Positions 50,928 to 60,291 of a stretch of 64,000 nucleotides of DNA are shown in pieces. Under the pieces are notes generated by a model, which did not search any database, was not told the DNA's origin, and saw nothing but the letters and a program-made list of their open reading frames with translations. Source of the stretch: Bacillus multifaciens (lineage in GTDB: Bacteria > Bacillota > Bacilli > Bacillales > Bacillaceae_G); assembly GCF_030756675.1 (NCBI RefSeq), contig NZ_JAVBXD010000017.1, positions 1-64,000 of the forward strand, given 5' to 3'. The position numbers were made by a program, and so were the translations under genes. Numbering within the stretch: the stretch's first letter is position 1; every line of letters starts with the position of its first letter.

Positions 50928-52438
50928 GCTGTAACCTCACTCAATAATTTTTTACGATCTACTTTTCCATTTGGTGTCATTGGAATAGAAGATTGATACA
51001 TGAACTTTCGTGGAATCATGTAATTCGGTAATCGTTCATTGAGTTCTTTTTTAATCGCAGATGTTAATTTGAATTCTTTTTCAAAAGAATGTTCACCTGG
51101 AACAACAACTGCTAATAAGTAATCGTATTTTTCACCTTTTTTAATTGGAAGTACAACAGCCGATTCCACATATGAACAAGAACGAAGGTGATGTTCAATT
51201 TCTTCTAATTCCATACGATAACCGTGTAGTTTAATTTGGAAATCAAGACGACCGTTATAGAAAAGAAGTCCGTTTTCTAAATAGCCAGCGTCACCTGTTT
51301 TATAAGCGCGTTCGCCGTCAATAACAGTGAATGCTTTTTCTGTTAATTCAGGGCTTCCTAAGTATCCAACACTTACACTTGGACCAACAATGATAATTTC
51401 ACCCTTCTCACCATCAGCCGCAATTGTACCATCTTCTTTCATAATGATGATGCGGCAATCTGATTTACAGTAACCGACTGGAAGAGATTTATATTTCTCC
51501 ACTACTTCATTTGTTACATGAATACCAGTCACCGCAACAGTTGCTTCTGTTGGTCCATATGTATTCATAATCGTAGCTTTCGGGAAACGCTCTAACAGTT
51601 TTCTTGCAACATCATTAGATAATACTTCACCGCAGAATAAGAATGTTTTCATATTTGGAAGCATACCTTCTGAGAAAGACGGCTCCATTAAACACATTTC
51701 TGCAAAGGACGGCGTAGATGTCCAAACTTGTGTATCTGATTGTTCTAAAGAAGCAAATAAATCTTTTGGACGTGCAATCATATCTTTATCAATTGCCCAT
51801 AGTGTCCCACCGGTTACTAATGATGGATAAATGTCCATAACAGATAGGTCAAATGAGAAAGGTGCTTGGTTCAAGAAGACTTGTCCTGTTTGTAAGTTGA
51901 AGTCTTCAACCGTCCATTTTGTAAAGCTTACAAGGCAGTTATACGTAATTTGTACACCTTTTGGATTTCCCGTACTACCTGACGTGTAAATGATGTAGAA
52001 GTTGTCTTCGTCATTTACTGCATGTTCAGGATTTGGGACATTTCCTTTATGAGTAAGAAGAATATCTTCTAATTTATTTCCATCAATAATATCAACTGGT
52101 AAATCAGCCACTGTAACATCAGTTGGAGATAAAAGCAGCTTTGCACCAGAACTTTCCGCAATACGCAATACACGATCAGCTGGAATTGAGACGTCTACTG
52201 GAATATACGCATGACCAGCTTTGACACACCCTAGGAAACTGACAATCATTTCTGGTTGCATATGTCCGTATACCATAATTGGTGAACGGTCATCTTCATA
52301 TTGAGAAGAAATCCAATGTGCTAATGCATCAGAGTCTTCTTTTAATTGTTTGTACGTAATTTTCGCATCTCGCCAAACGAAAGCAGTTTGGTCAGGCGTT
52401 TCAAGCGCCCATTTTTCAATCTGTTCTAATAACTTCAT
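50924..52438 (-). CDS. dltA: D-alanine--D-alanyl carrier protein ligase DltA
   Basis: A 504-residue adenylate-forming enzyme that activates D-Ala with ATP and loads it on DltC. Core motifs are present: [18 protein letters not shown] (about 150-167), [14 protein letters not shown] (about 290-303), [12 protein letters not shown] (about 380) and the C-terminal catalytic Lys in [19 protein letters not shown] lies upstream of the ATG. It is 13 bases downstream of dltX. Confidence 0.95.
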   Translation of the reverse strand: MKLLEQIEKWALETPDQTAFVWRDAKITYKQLKEDSDALAHWISSQYEDDRSPIMVYGHMQPEMIVSFLGCVKAGHAYIPVDVSIPADRVLRIAESSGAKLLLSPTDVTVADLPVDIIDGNKLEDILLTHKGNVPNPEHAVNDEDNFYIIYTSGSTGNPKGVQITYNCLVSFTKWTVEDFNLQTGQVFLNQAPFSFDLSVMDIYPSLVTGGTLWAIDKDMIARPKDLFASLEQSDTQVWTSTPSFAEMCLMEPSFSEGMLPNMKTFLFCGEVLSNDVARKLLERFPKATIMNTYGPTEATVAVTGIHVTNEVVEKYKSLPVGYCKSDCRIIIMKEDGTIAADGEKGEIIIVGPSVSVGYLGSPELTEKAFTVIDGERAYKTGDAGYLENGLLFYNGRLDFQIKLHGYRMELEEIEHHLRSCSYVESAVVLPIKKGEKYDYLLAVVVPGEHSFEKEFKLTSAIKKELNERLPNYMIPRKFMYQSSIPMTPNGKVDRKKLLSEVTA

Positions 52439-52450
52439 AACGCTCCCACC

Positions 52451-52597
52451 CTAAAATTCATTGTAAATAAATGTACTTGTATTTGTATCTTGGAATCCAT
52501 ACAACCATAGTAAAGCAAGTAAAATCGCAAGGTAGTAACAAGTTTTTGCAATCCATTGCGTGAGTGGTTGAGACCATATTTCTTTTAATATTTTCAT
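52451..52597 (-). CDS. dltX: Teichoic acid D-Ala incorporation-associated protein DltX
   Basis: A 48-residue single-pass membrane peptide (KILKEIWSQPLTQWIAKTC, then YYLAILLALLWLYGF, and an extracellular tail NTSTFIYNEF) that heads the dlt operon. The conserved C-terminal FIYNEF is the part known to take part in D-Ala transfer. GAGGGGGAC lies 4-5 bases before the ATG. The dlt promoter should lie in the 320-base gap toward the amidohydrolase gene, where a TCCTTTGCAAAGGA palindrome (about 52788-52801) is the only clear feature. Confidence 0.9.
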   Translation of the reverse strand: MKILKEIWSQPLTQWIAKTCYYLAILLALLWLYGFQDTNTSTFIYNEF

Positions 52598-52917
52598 GTC
52601 TGTCCCCCTCTTTGAAATAGTATCCGTATGTAAGTATCATATCCTACATCACTTTAAAAAACAAAAAATTTCCACATTTTAGGTAAATGTAAGACGAAAA
52701 GGCTCTTTTCTGATAGTAGCACTAAATGTTAAAAAAGAAAATCCCTAACTTAACAATTATATTACATTCCAGATAGAATTGTAATTCCTTTGCAAAGGAA
52801 AGAGACAAGAATATGCCACTTCTAACTAAGATAGTACTGAAACTCTCATTAAACAAGGGAATACGGTCATTCATGATGGAATAAGATTGTTAAAAATAGA
52901 ATAGGGAGTTGAAGCGG

Positions 52918-54096
52918 ATGAAAACATCTCAAGTAGATTGGTTATCTTACCTTTCTGAAGACAATATTCGAATGTGGCGACGCTATTTGCATCAGCACCC
53001 TGAATTGTCATTTCAGGAAAGACATACATCACAGTTTGTATATGACACATTGGATTCATTTTCTTATTTTGATCTAACAAGACCAACAGCATGCAGTGTA
53101 ATGGCGAAGCGAAAAGGAAAAGGTCCAGGTAAGACCATTGCAATCCGCGCAGATATAGATGCACTTCCAATTCAAGAGCAAACAATGAAGCCATATGCAT
53201 CAACTATACCAGGAGTTATGCATGCTTGTGGTCATGATGCACATACAGCAATTTTATTAGGCGCGGCAGAAGCTTTAGCAAATCATGATAATGACTGGGG
53301 AGGGGAAATTCGTCTTTTGTTTCAACACGCTGAAGAACAATACCCTGGTGGAGGACAAGAGATGGTCAAGGCAGGTGTTATGGATGGCGTAGATTATGTG
53401 ATCGGTTTACATGTCATGTCAGGACTAAATAGTGGACAAATAGGAATTTCTTATGGACCGATGATGGCATCACCTGATGTATTTACGATTGAAATTAAAG
53501 GAAAAGGAGGACATGCTGCTCATCCGAAGCAAACAGTGGATCCAATTGTAATTGGTGCACAAATTATTACAAATTTACAGCATCTTGTTTCAAGGCGGAC
53601 TGATGCATTTGAACAACGAGTGGTCTCGGTTACACAATTTCATGCTGGAACAGCTGATAATATTATTCCCGAGACAGCAACGATTATAGGAACGGTGCGT
53701 TGCTTTGAGAACAGATTAAGGCAAGAATCTGAAGGGATAATTGAGCAAATTGTAAAAGGAATTACAGCAGCGCATGATGCAGCGTACACATATACGTATC
53801 GGTATGGATATAATCCAGTCATAAATGATTCGTATGTGACAAAAATAGTAGAAAATAGTGCAATTACATTGTTTGGAAAAGAAAGTATTACCTCACTGTC
53901 ACCTTCTATGGGGGGAGAGGATTTTTCTGCATATTTACAAAAGGCTCCGGGCTGTTTTATAAAACTAGGAACAGGGAATAAAAAGAAAGAAACATGCTAC
54001 CCACATCATCATCCGAAATTTGATGTAGATGAAACAGCGTTAATTCGTGGTGCACAATTATTTTTGCAAACGGCGATGGAACTATTGAAAGGATAA
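52918..54096 (+). CDS. M20-family amidohydrolase (AmhX/aminoacylase-like)
   Basis: A 392-residue M20D metallopeptidase. Metal-binding motifs are PGVMHACGHDAHTAILLG (about 98-115), the Glu pair in FQHAEEQYPGGGQEMV, GLHVMSG, and the late MGGEDFSAYLQKAPG. A dimerisation domain lies between (about 185-300). It probably hydrolyses N-acyl or amide-linked amino acids. I chose the ATG at 52918 because GGGAG lies 10 bases upstream. The stop TAA is the TAA of an abutting repeat (GGATAAAGTGAAAC). Confidence 0.88.
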   Translation: MKTSQVDWLSYLSEDNIRMWRRYLHQHPELSFQERHTSQFVYDTLDSFSYFDLTRPTACSVMAKRKGKGPGKTIAIRADIDALPIQEQTMKPYASTIPGVMHACGHDAHTAILLGAAEALANHDNDWGGEIRLLFQHAEEQYPGGGQEMVKAGVMDGVDYVIGLHVMSGLNSGQIGISYGPMMASPDVFTIEIKGKGGHAAHPKQTVDPIVIGAQIITNLQHLVSRRTDAFEQRVVSVTQFHAGTADNIIPETATIIGTVRCFENRLRQESEGIIEQIVKGITAAHDAAYTYTYRYGYNPVINDSYVTKIVENSAITLFGKESITSLSPSMGGEDFSAYLQKAPGCFIKLGTGNKKKETCYPHHHPKFDVDETALIRGAQLFLQTAMELLKG

Positions 54097-54259
54097 AGTG
54101 AAACTTTAATCAGTGGGGGGGTTCTTCATCCCCCACTGATTATTAGCCCTTACCAATCGGGCTTTTACGGGCAGTTTATCTCCCACTTAACTTCTTTGCT
54201 TTTGCCGAATTTTGAGGTGGGAGTATTACTGCCCACGAATAGCGGGATAAATGGAAGTT
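54093..54259 (+). repeat. Long ATAAAGTGAAAC...GCGGGATAAA repeat at a stop codon
   Basis: It begins ATAAAGTGAAACTTTAATCA (its TAA stops the amidohydrolase). It contains a CAGTGGGGGGGTTCTTCATC / CCCCACTGATT hairpin, the ACCAATCGGGC and GGGCAGTTTATC blocks, and GAGGTGGGAGTATTACTGCC, and ends AGCGGGATAAA. A second TGGAAGTTTCAC start in reverse follows. Confidence 0.7.
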
Positions 54260-54278
54260 TCACTGTATATTCCAGCAT

Positions 54279-54318
54279 AAAAAAAGGCAACTGCGATATT
54301 CGCAGTTGCTTCTATTTC
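54279..54318 (+). terminator. Terminator hairpin downstream of the repeat
   Basis: The perfect stem GCAACTGCGA/TCGCAGTTGC has a 3-base loop, with A tract before and T-rich tail after. Confidence 0.7.
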
Positions 54319-54426
54319 TTTCCGTTAGAGAGGGTTAAGAAAGAACTATGCTCATTTATAGTATATGTATGTCTTCCGGACAAGCTTGTATCTTTTCATC
54401 AATTTTTCAAAAATGGTCATTGACTT

Positions 54427-54441
54427 TGATAATTGTTATCA
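54427..54441 (+). promoter_or_regulatory. Candidate Fur box 1
   Basis: TGATAATTGTTATCA fits the 7-1-7 Fur palindrome TGATAAT-N-ATTATCA with one mismatch, 110 bases upstream of the flavodoxin gene. Confidence 0.7.
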
Positions 54442-54463
54442 ATTAATCTAGTAGTGTTATATT

Positions 54464-54478
54464 TGATAACGGTTATCA
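54464..54478 (+). promoter_or_regulatory. Candidate Fur box 2
   Basis: TGATAACGGTTATCA is a perfect 7-1-7 palindrome close to the Fur consensus. It continues into ATTATCATC, so a second overlapping Fur dimer could bind. Confidence 0.75.
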
Positions 54479-54550
54479 TTATCATCTGTCTATTATAAAA
54501 GAGTGCAAAAAATAAATAGAATAAGATACATAATAAAGGGAGAGAGTCTA

Positions 54551-54997
54551 ATGAGTAAGTTAGTAATGATTTTTGCAAGTATGAGTGGAAATACAGAGGA
54601 GATGGCAGATCATATTGCCGGGGCGATTCGTGAGGCGGGAAAAGAAATTGAAGTCATTGATATTATGTCGTCACCGAAAGCGTCTATTCTAAAAGAGTAT
54701 GATGGAATTGTAATAGGGGCATACACATGGGGAGACGGCGATTTACCGGATGATTTCTTAGATTTCTATGATGAAATGGATAAAGTGGATTTAACAGGGA
54801 AAATAGCAGCAGTGTTTGGTTCGTGTGATTCTGCATATCCGAAATACGGAGCAGCTGTTGACATTTTAATTGAAAAATTACAAGAATGCGGAGCTAAAGT
54901 CGTACTCGAAGGGTTAAAGGTGGAATTAACGCCAGAAGATGAAGATGTTGAGGTGTGCCTTCGTTTTGGTACAGAGTTTGTACATCACCTTTCTTAA
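54551..54997 (+). CDS. Flavodoxin (YkuN/YkuP-like), Fur-controlled
   Basis: A 148-residue FMN electron carrier. The phosphate loop is ASMSGNTEEMA, and the isoalloxazine loops are GAYTWGDGDLPDDF and FGSCDSAYPKYG. The ATG at 54551 has AAGGGAGAG upstream; the in-frame extension to 54503 overlaps the promoter. Two Fur boxes upstream imply induction under iron shortage, when flavodoxin replaces ferredoxin, as with ykuNOP in B. subtilis. Confidence 0.92.
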   Translation: MSKLVMIFASMSGNTEEMADHIAGAIREAGKEIEVIDIMSSPKASILKEYDGIVIGAYTWGDGDLPDDFLDFYDEMDKVDLTGKIAAVFGSCDSAYPKYGAAVDILIEKLQECGAKVVLEGLKVELTPEDEDVEVCLRFGTEFVHHLS

Positions 54998-55029
54998 TGG
55001 TGAACGCGAGATGAGGAGCATGAACAGGA

Positions 55030-55060
55030 AAAAAGGTGCAAAGAAGCACCTTTTTATTTG
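55030..55060. terminator. Bidirectional terminator
   Basis: The stem AAAAAGGTGC/GCACCTTTTT lies between the flavodoxin gene and the convergent kinase gene. Confidence 0.85.
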
Positions 55061-55962
55061 TTTAAAATATGTAATAATTGTTGTTTGTTTCTTTCGATTA
55101 TTTTTTCGTTATTTGTTTCGAAACCATAAATGAGATCATGGAGTATAGGGCTGTATTGATAAAAGGAGACAATCCGATCGAAAAAGGTTTTATCCTTGCT
55201 CTTCGTTAAGGCAATATAGTTGTTGTAAACTTCTAATGTAAAATCATGCCCATAGTCAGCGTATAATCCAGCAAAATCAAATGCAGGATCACCAATTTGT
55301 GCGTCTCCTATATCAATGATGCCAGCAATTTTCTTTGTATGAGGATGAAATAGAATATGATTATGTGTGAAGTCGGCATGTATAACGGTTTGTAAGGAAG
55401 TAAGTGTATATAGTTGTTCTAAAAATGTTTGAAATAGTGTATTCAATCGATTAGTTTCTTCTATTGTAAATGTGGTAAACAGATAATCTTTTAGTTTTAT
55501 ATATAATTCCTTCCAATATTTAATAGTTTGTTCAACTTGAAATCCCCATTCTTTTGCAAGTGTAGTAGGAACCGTATGCAAAGCAGCAAGAAATGATGCT
55601 AGTTGCGCGGCAATGTGCGCTTTTTCATTGGCTGAGAGATTATGTAAGTAAGAAGATTTGAATGGTTCACCGTGAATCATTTTATAGTAACTACAAACAG
55701 GAATAGAATCTGCTTCGTTTTCATATAAAATATGATAGTTCGGTACTTCAATCTGCTTAGCTTGCAGTTTAGAAAATAGTGCTTTGTACAATTGCTTTTC
55801 ACGGGGAATTTTTTTCGCATATTCAATTTTTCTAGGAAATCGAAATAACCATTCATCATTTACGAGAATCGCAACATTATCCCAGCCGCTTTCATCTTTA
55901 TGAAAGGAATGGATAGGTAAATGGGGGAGTGTTTTTTGAATGTAGTCCGTATAGTTTATCAC
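55054..55962 (-). CDS. Aminoglycoside phosphotransferase-family kinase
   Basis: A 302-residue protein kinase-like enzyme. The catalytic loop is VIHADFTHNHILF (H-x-D-x4-N, about 193-205) and the metal motif IIDIGDAQIGDPAFDFAGL (about 212-230). The N-terminal half (ESGWDNVAILVNDEWLFRFPR) is the ATP-binding lobe of the APH(2'')/Mph group. A role in antibiotic inactivation is possible but unproven; many chromosomal members phosphorylate other small molecules. GTG start after GAGAGG. Confidence 0.85.
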   Translation of the reverse strand: MINYTDYIQKTLPHLPIHSFHKDESGWDNVAILVNDEWLFRFPRKIEYAKKIPREKQLYKALFSKLQAKQIEVPNYHILYENEADSIPVCSYYKMIHGEPFKSSYLHNLSANEKAHIAAQLASFLAALHTVPTTLAKEWGFQVEQTIKYWKELYIKLKDYLFTTFTIEETNRLNTLFQTFLEQLYTLTSLQTVIHADFTHNHILFHPHTKKIAGIIDIGDAQIGDPAFDFAGLYADYGHDFTLEVYNNYIALTKSKDKTFFDRIVSFYQYSPILHDLIYGFETNNEKIIERNKQQLLHILNK

Positions 55963-55996
55963 TTGTTTCGCCTCTCTCGTTCATTAATCATACAAA

Positions 55997-56024
55997 AGAA
56001 GTCCCTAATTTAGGGACTTCTTTT
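55997..56024 (-). terminator. Terminator of the two small minus-strand genes
   Basis: The perfect stem AAGAAGTCCCTAA/TTAGGGACTTCTT with flanking A and T tracts serves the 49-residue gene. Confidence 0.85.
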
Positions 56025-56035
56025 GCTATTTCGCT

Positions 56036-56185
56036 TTATAAATTCTCGTTTTGTTGCCCAATCTCCTTTTTAGCCAAAACAAGATTTGCATTTTCGATAG
56101 CCCGGTGTTTGTCCAAAGAGTCTCCGGCGTAACCCTTTTGCGTTTTTACAACTCGTTTGCTTGTACTTGCTCGGTTGTTATCCAT
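56036..56185 (-). CDS. Small hydrophilic protein, unknown
   Basis: A 49-residue charged protein (NNRASTSKRVVKTQKGYAGD, then LDKHRAIENANLVLAKKEIG). It is preceded by a perfect AGGAGG site 6 bases from the ATG and followed by a strong terminator, so it is very likely real. It begins 17 bases after the small membrane protein gene, forming a two-gene operon. I do not recognise the family. Confidence 0.65.
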   Translation of the reverse strand: MDNNRASTSKRVVKTQKGYAGDSLDKHRAIENANLVLAKKEIGQQNENL

Positions 56186-56202
56186 ATTACTCCTCCTGTC
56201 TT

Positions 56203-56379
56203 TTATCTAAAATATACGAAGGTAATTAGCAATAATAATACAGCTGCAAATACGACAATCCCTACTAAAAACGTCATATTCGAAAAACGAGAGGGGGGAT
56301 GTACATCTTGGCGATAACTAGGTGAAATTTCTGGTGCAAACTCTTCTTGATAAGATTGTTGTTCTTCTGTTTCGTCCAT
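56203..56379 (-). CDS. Small C-terminally anchored membrane protein
   Basis: A 58-residue protein. An acidic, Gln-rich N-terminus (DETEEQQSYQEEFAPEISPS) is followed by one hydrophobic helix (MTFLVGIVVFAAVLLLLITF) at the very end, a tail-anchored layout. The ATG at 56379 follows AAAGGAGT. The YxEEFAPEIxP region is similar to EEEYAAEIAPNGVP in the protein encoded at 63379-63726, so the two may share an N-terminal motif. Function unknown. Confidence 0.7.
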   Translation of the reverse strand: MDETEEQQSYQEEFAPEISPSYRQDVHPPSRFSNMTFLVGIVVFAAVLLLLITFVYFR

Positions 56380-56668
56380 TGTTGCAACTCCTTTCACTGT
56401 ATGGATAGGTTACGCGCTATAAGGAAGAAATATACACTAAATATGGTAAGGTTTGAATGAAAAGGAAAAAATATTGGAAAAGAGATTGTAGAGAAGGGGG
56501 AGTTTAAAAATAAAAGGGAAGTAATGTTTAAATATCCTATTATAACGAGTTCTTAATATAGTTTCTAAATGAAGAAAAATGTTCTTTCGTAAGAACCTTT
56601 TTCCTCAAAAAAAAGCATTATGTAACTATATATTCATATGAAACAGTAATTGCTTTATATGTTGTTGC

Positions 56669-57139
56669 TTATTTGTTTGTAACAATTACAGTTGTATTGA
56701 CAGGAACGCGGTCAAATAACCAACGCACATCTTCATTATACATGCGAATACAACCAAGTGTAGTCCATTTTCCAATCGCATTTACGTTATTGGTTCCATG
56801 GATGGCATATGTTGTTCCTTTCGTTCCATTTACATCAAGACCGAGCCAACGATCTCCTAATGGGTTACGTGGATCACCGCCAGGAATGTGTCTTTTGTAG
56901 TATGGACGATTCTTAATTTTGTTAACAATCTTGTACGTTCCTAATGGCGTTTTTGTACTGCTTTTGCCAGTAGCAACTGTAAACTCTTTAATAAGTTTAC
57001 CCTTTTCATAATATGCCATCTTATTCGTCGCGACATTGACAGTTATCAAATGATCTGGCTGATTTGTCTCTGCGTTGACTGCTTTGATAGGAAGCATAGA
57101 AGAAAAGAGTAGTAGTAGTGCAATCATAATTTTCTTCAT
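56669..57139 (-). CDS. Secreted L,D-transpeptidase (YkuD family)
   Basis: A 156-residue exported enzyme that makes 3-3 crosslinks in peptidoglycan. A signal peptide (KKIMIALLLLFSSMLPIKAVNA) precedes one YkuD domain with catalytic HGTNN...TTLGCIRM: the His is near 118 and the nucleophilic Cys near 133. There is no LysM domain. ATG 57139 and TTG 57145 are both possible; the ATG has the better spacing to GGAGA. The gene is monocistronic. Confidence 0.9.
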   Translation of the reverse strand: MKKIMIALLLLFSSMLPIKAVNAETNQPDHLITVNVATNKMAYYEKGKLIKEFTVATGKSSTKTPLGTYKIVNKIKNRPYYKRHIPGGDPRNPLGDRWLGLDVNGTKGTTYAIHGTNNVNAIGKWTTLGCIRMYNEDVRWLFDRVPVNTTVIVTNK

Positions 57140-57297
57140 ATTCAATTAATCTCCTTTTTAGAAATATCAAAATCTATTATAGCTCTCTTTGATAAGGAAT
57201 CCTATTCTTTTTTTTAATATTATAGATAAAAATTAATATATTAGAAAAATAAATGTATGCAAAAAGTAGAGAATTGTTCTTTTTGTATTTTTAAAAT

Positions 57298-57324
57298 GTC
57301 AAAAAGCCGCTATTTAGCGGCTTC
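57298..57324 (-). terminator. Terminator after the MATE gene
   Basis: The stem AAGCCGCTA/TAGCGGCTT with a short loop and a T tract on the minus strand lies at the 3' end of the MATE exporter gene. Confidence 0.8.
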
Positions 57325-58672
57325 TTATTGTAATATATTTTTCCTGTACTTGTAATAGACGAGCGAGTAAAAAGATTGCTCCGAAAGCCAATCCTAAAAT
57401 AAGTCCAATCCAATATCCTTTTGCGGCTAAAGGTGTATAGGTTGCAAGGATATAACCAAGCGGCAGACCTATGACCCAATAGGCGATGAGCGTCATAATA
57501 AGAGCGACATTTACATCTTTATAACCGCGAAGTGCCCCTTGTACTGGTGTGGCAACGGCGTCAGAAAATTGGAATAAAATAGCGAATACTAGAAATTGTT
57601 TCGTTAAGTCGTGTACAACAGGATCATTTGTATAAATAGAAGCGATATTTTCATCAAATACAAATAGTAAGAGCGAATAAACAAATGCAAAAGCTAGTGC
57701 CAAGCCAATCCCTATAAAGCTATAGTGCTTAGCGTCTTTATACCGAGATGCACCCACTTCAAATCCAACAGAAATTGTCATTGCCATAGATAAGCTGAGT
57801 GGTGTCATATATAAAAGAGACGCAAAATTTATTGCCGACTGGTGAGCAGCGATTGTTGTTGTATTATAATTACTCATTAATAACGTAACAGCAGCAAAAA
57901 TGCTTGTTTCAAAAAAGATTGCAAATCCAATAGGTATTCCGAGTTTTAATAATTCCTTCCAACTAGATAGAGAGGGACGATATAGACATCGAAAGATACC
58001 ATAGGGGGAGAACGGTTCTTTCGTGCGAACAATGATAATTGTGATTAGCAAAATACACCAGTATGTGGTTGTAGATGCAATCGCAGCTCCGACTCCTCCG
58101 AGTTTAGGGAAACCGAAATGACCAAAAATGAGTACATAGTTCAACACAATATTAATCGGTAAAGATAGTAAAGTGATAATCATTGTAGTCCGTGTTTTTC
58201 CTAAGGCGTCAATAAAACCGCGGAGTACGGTATAAACAAACAGTGGAATGATACCAAATGCGATAATGCTTAAAAATTGACTAGCAATCTGAGCTACTTG
58301 TTGCTCTAAATGCATGGCCTGTAAAATAGGTGAAACTGCAAAAAAACCAATAAGTATAACGATAAAGCTGACAAAAATCGCTAAATATACAGCTTGTGTC
58401 ACAACGGGAGCGACTTTTTCTTTTTGTTTGGAACCGATAAGATGGGCGACAATCGGAGTGGTTGCCATTAAAATACCTGTTAATCCTGTACTAATTGGAA
58501 TCCATATACTTGTTCCAATTGCAACACCAGCTAAGTCCGTAGCACTCGCATGACCTGACATCGTAGTATCGAAAAAACTCATGGAAAATAATGATATTTG
58601 TGTAACAAATATAGGGAAAAATAATAAGACAAATTGTTTTATTTTTTGTGATATCAATGTAGTTTCTTTCAT
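57314..58672 (-). CDS. MATE-family multidrug efflux transporter
   Basis: A 452-residue membrane protein with about twelve helices in two MatE halves. Landmarks are [31 protein letters not shown] at the start, the [28 protein letters not shown] region in the first half, and [32 protein letters not shown] in the second. It exports cationic drugs in exchange for Na+ or H+. GAAAGGAG lies upstream of the ATG. The gene is monocistronic. Confidence 0.92.
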   Translation of the reverse strand: MKETTLISQKIKQFVLLFFPIFVTQISLFSMSFFDTTMSGHASATDLAGVAIGTSIWIPISTGLTGILMATTPIVAHLIGSKQKEKVAPVVTQAVYLAIFVSFIVILIGFFAVSPILQAMHLEQQVAQIASQFLSIIAFGIIPLFVYTVLRGFIDALGKTRTTMIITLLSLPINIVLNYVLIFGHFGFPKLGGVGAAIASTTTYWCILLITIIIVRTKEPFSPYGIFRCLYRPSLSSWKELLKLGIPIGFAIFFETSIFAAVTLLMSNYNTTTIAAHQSAINFASLLYMTPLSLSMAMTISVGFEVGASRYKDAKHYSFIGIGLALAFAFVYSLLLFVFDENIASIYTNDPVVHDLTKQFLVFAILFQFSDAVATPVQGALRGYKDVNVALIMTLIAYWVIGLPLGYILATYTPLAAKGYWIGLILGLAFGAIFLLARLLQVQEKYITIRSR

Positions 58673-58854
58673 ATATACTCCTTTCTAACATACAAACAAA
58701 CCGCTTTAATCATACTATTGAATAAGGATTTAGAAAAGTAATACGTATCCATGTATTTAGAATGAATTTGAAAAAAACGATGCGTGTTTTGTAAAGATGA
58801 GGTATTATGATAAAGTGTGAATAAAGCATTAAAAGGTATTAAGGAGGCACGAAT

Positions 58855-59646
58855 GTGGCTGATTGGTTAATTGGATTAATCATGGGTGCTGTTGAAGGAT
58901 TGACGGAGTTTTTACCTGTATCATCAACAGGACATATGATTTTAACAGGGCATTTAATTGGGTTTGAAGGAGATAAGGCAAAAACATTTGAAGTTGTTGT
59001 GCAATTAGGGTCCATTTTAGCGGTTGTTGTTGTATTTTGGAAACGATTATGGTCACTAGTTGGAATTGGACGGGTAAAGCAAGGGCCATCTTTAAACTTA
59101 TTACATATTATTATCGGAATGATTCCAGCTGGTTTACTTGGTTTTTTATTTCATAGCAAAATTAAGGCAGTTTTATTTGGAACAGGACCGGTTGTTATTA
59201 GTCTAGTTGCTGGTGGTATTTTAATGATTATTGCTGAGAAGTTTTCAAAACCAAGCACAGCAAAAACATTGGATGAGATTACCTATAAACAAGCATTCAC
59301 AATTGGAATGTTCCAATGTTTAGCACTATGGCCAGGGTTTTCACGTTCTGGATCTACGATTAGTGGTGGGTTATTAGCTCGTGTATCTCATACAGCAGCT
59401 GCTGAATATACATTTATTCTTGCAGTACCAATGATGGTTGCAGCAACAGGTCTTGATTTAATTAAGAGTTGGAATGAATTAAGTGCAGCAGACCTTCCGT
59501 TATTTGCGAGCGGATTTATTACTGCCTTTGTAGTTGCGATGTTAGCGATTGTTTCATTCTTAAAATTATTATCTCGTGTGAAATTAACACCATTTGCATA
59601 TTACCGTTTCATTCTTGCTGCGGTGTTTTATTTCTTTGTTTTATAA
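58855..59646 (+). CDS. uppP: Undecaprenyl-diphosphatase UppP (BacA)
   Basis: A 263-residue membrane phosphatase that recycles undecaprenyl pyrophosphate for cell-wall synthesis and gives bacitracin tolerance. Catalytic motifs are [18 protein letters not shown] (Glu pair, about 12-29) and [14 protein letters not shown] (about 157-170). Eight membrane helices are visible. GTG start with AAGGAGG 7 bases upstream. A bidirectional terminator follows. Confidence 0.95.
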   Translation: MADWLIGLIMGAVEGLTEFLPVSSTGHMILTGHLIGFEGDKAKTFEVVVQLGSILAVVVVFWKRLWSLVGIGRVKQGPSLNLLHIIIGMIPAGLLGFLFHSKIKAVLFGTGPVVISLVAGGILMIIAEKFSKPSTAKTLDEITYKQAFTIGMFQCLALWPGFSRSGSTISGGLLARVSHTAAAEYTFILAVPMMVAATGLDLIKSWNELSAADLPLFASGFITAFVVAMLAIVSFLKLLSRVKLTPFAYYRFILAAVFYFFVL

Positions 59647-59675
59647 TGAAAAAACTGCCATTTGGCAGTTTTTTA
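59647..59675. terminator. Bidirectional terminator
   Basis: The stem AAAAAACTGCCA/TGGCAGTTTTTT lies between uppP and the convergent thioredoxin-like gene. Confidence 0.9.
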
Positions 59676-60227
59676 TTTTGCTATTCTTTCTATTATATTT
59701 TCCATTACGTGTTCCCAAATTGCTGTGTCAGAAGCTAATGTTTTACGGAATTCTGCATACATGTTTTTCTGTTTTTCTTCGAACTCTGGATCTTCCTTAT
59801 TAGGAAGTGTTGCACGCATAGAGGTAACCAGCTCTTGTACTTTTGGTGCTCGAGGTCCCCATACGGCTTGTTCATTCCCATCTTGATCGGTAAAAATAAA
59901 AATTGGAATTGCACGTGCTGTACCATTTGTTAAATATTGATCCATTAACTCTAAATGATCATCACGAATGAGTAAACTCATCTCGATGCCAGCAACTTCG
60001 CAAATGCGTTTCATAATTGGTACGCAAAGAAGGGCATCACCGCACCAATCTGCGGTTAAAACGATAACCTTTAAATTGTCATTTTGGCGTGTTTCTAAAA
60101 TTGGAAGAAATTCATTAGGAATTAAGAAGTTATTGTAAATGTGTAGTAATTCGTACTGGTTTACTGTCATATTATTTACATATGTATCAAAGGACATGCC
60201 TTTTTCAAACCATTGTTGTAATGTCAT
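59673..60227 (-). CDS. Thioredoxin-fold family protein
   Basis: A 184-residue thioredoxin-like protein. The active-site region is VIVLTADWCGDALLCVPIM, where the usual WCxxC is WCGDAL: only the first Cys is kept, with another Cys three residues further on. The cis-Pro is in GTARAIPIFIFTD. An N-terminal extension of about 50 residues and a C-terminal helical region follow the pattern of a Firmicute family often annotated as thioredoxin family protein. The altered motif makes a simple disulfide reductase unlikely. ATG 60227 is 8 bases after GGAG. Confidence 0.8.
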   Translation of the reverse strand: MTLQQWFEKGMSFDTYVNNMTVNQYELLHIYNNFLIPNEFLPILETRQNDNLKVIVLTADWCGDALLCVPIMKRICEVAGIEMSLLIRDDHLELMDQYLTNGTARAIPIFIFTDQDGNEQAVWGPRAPKVQELVTSMRATLPNKEDPEFEEKQKNMYAEFRKTLASDTAIWEHVMENIIERIAK

Positions 60228-60291
60228 ACATGACACTCCTTTCTATATTTTCTCATATTGTATCAAGTTTTTTTGTGGAAAGCTTGTAAAA

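Noticed and set aside
52458-52640. 60-codon minus-strand ORF upstream of dltA
   Set aside because: It is a shadow frame. The real gene here is dltX (52451-52597), with correct membrane segment, ribosome binding site and FIYNEF end.
56380-56420. CATACAGT sequence just upstream of the 58-residue membrane protein, considered as a sigma-E -10 box
   Set aside because: Transcription would start inside the ribosome binding site, leaving no leader.
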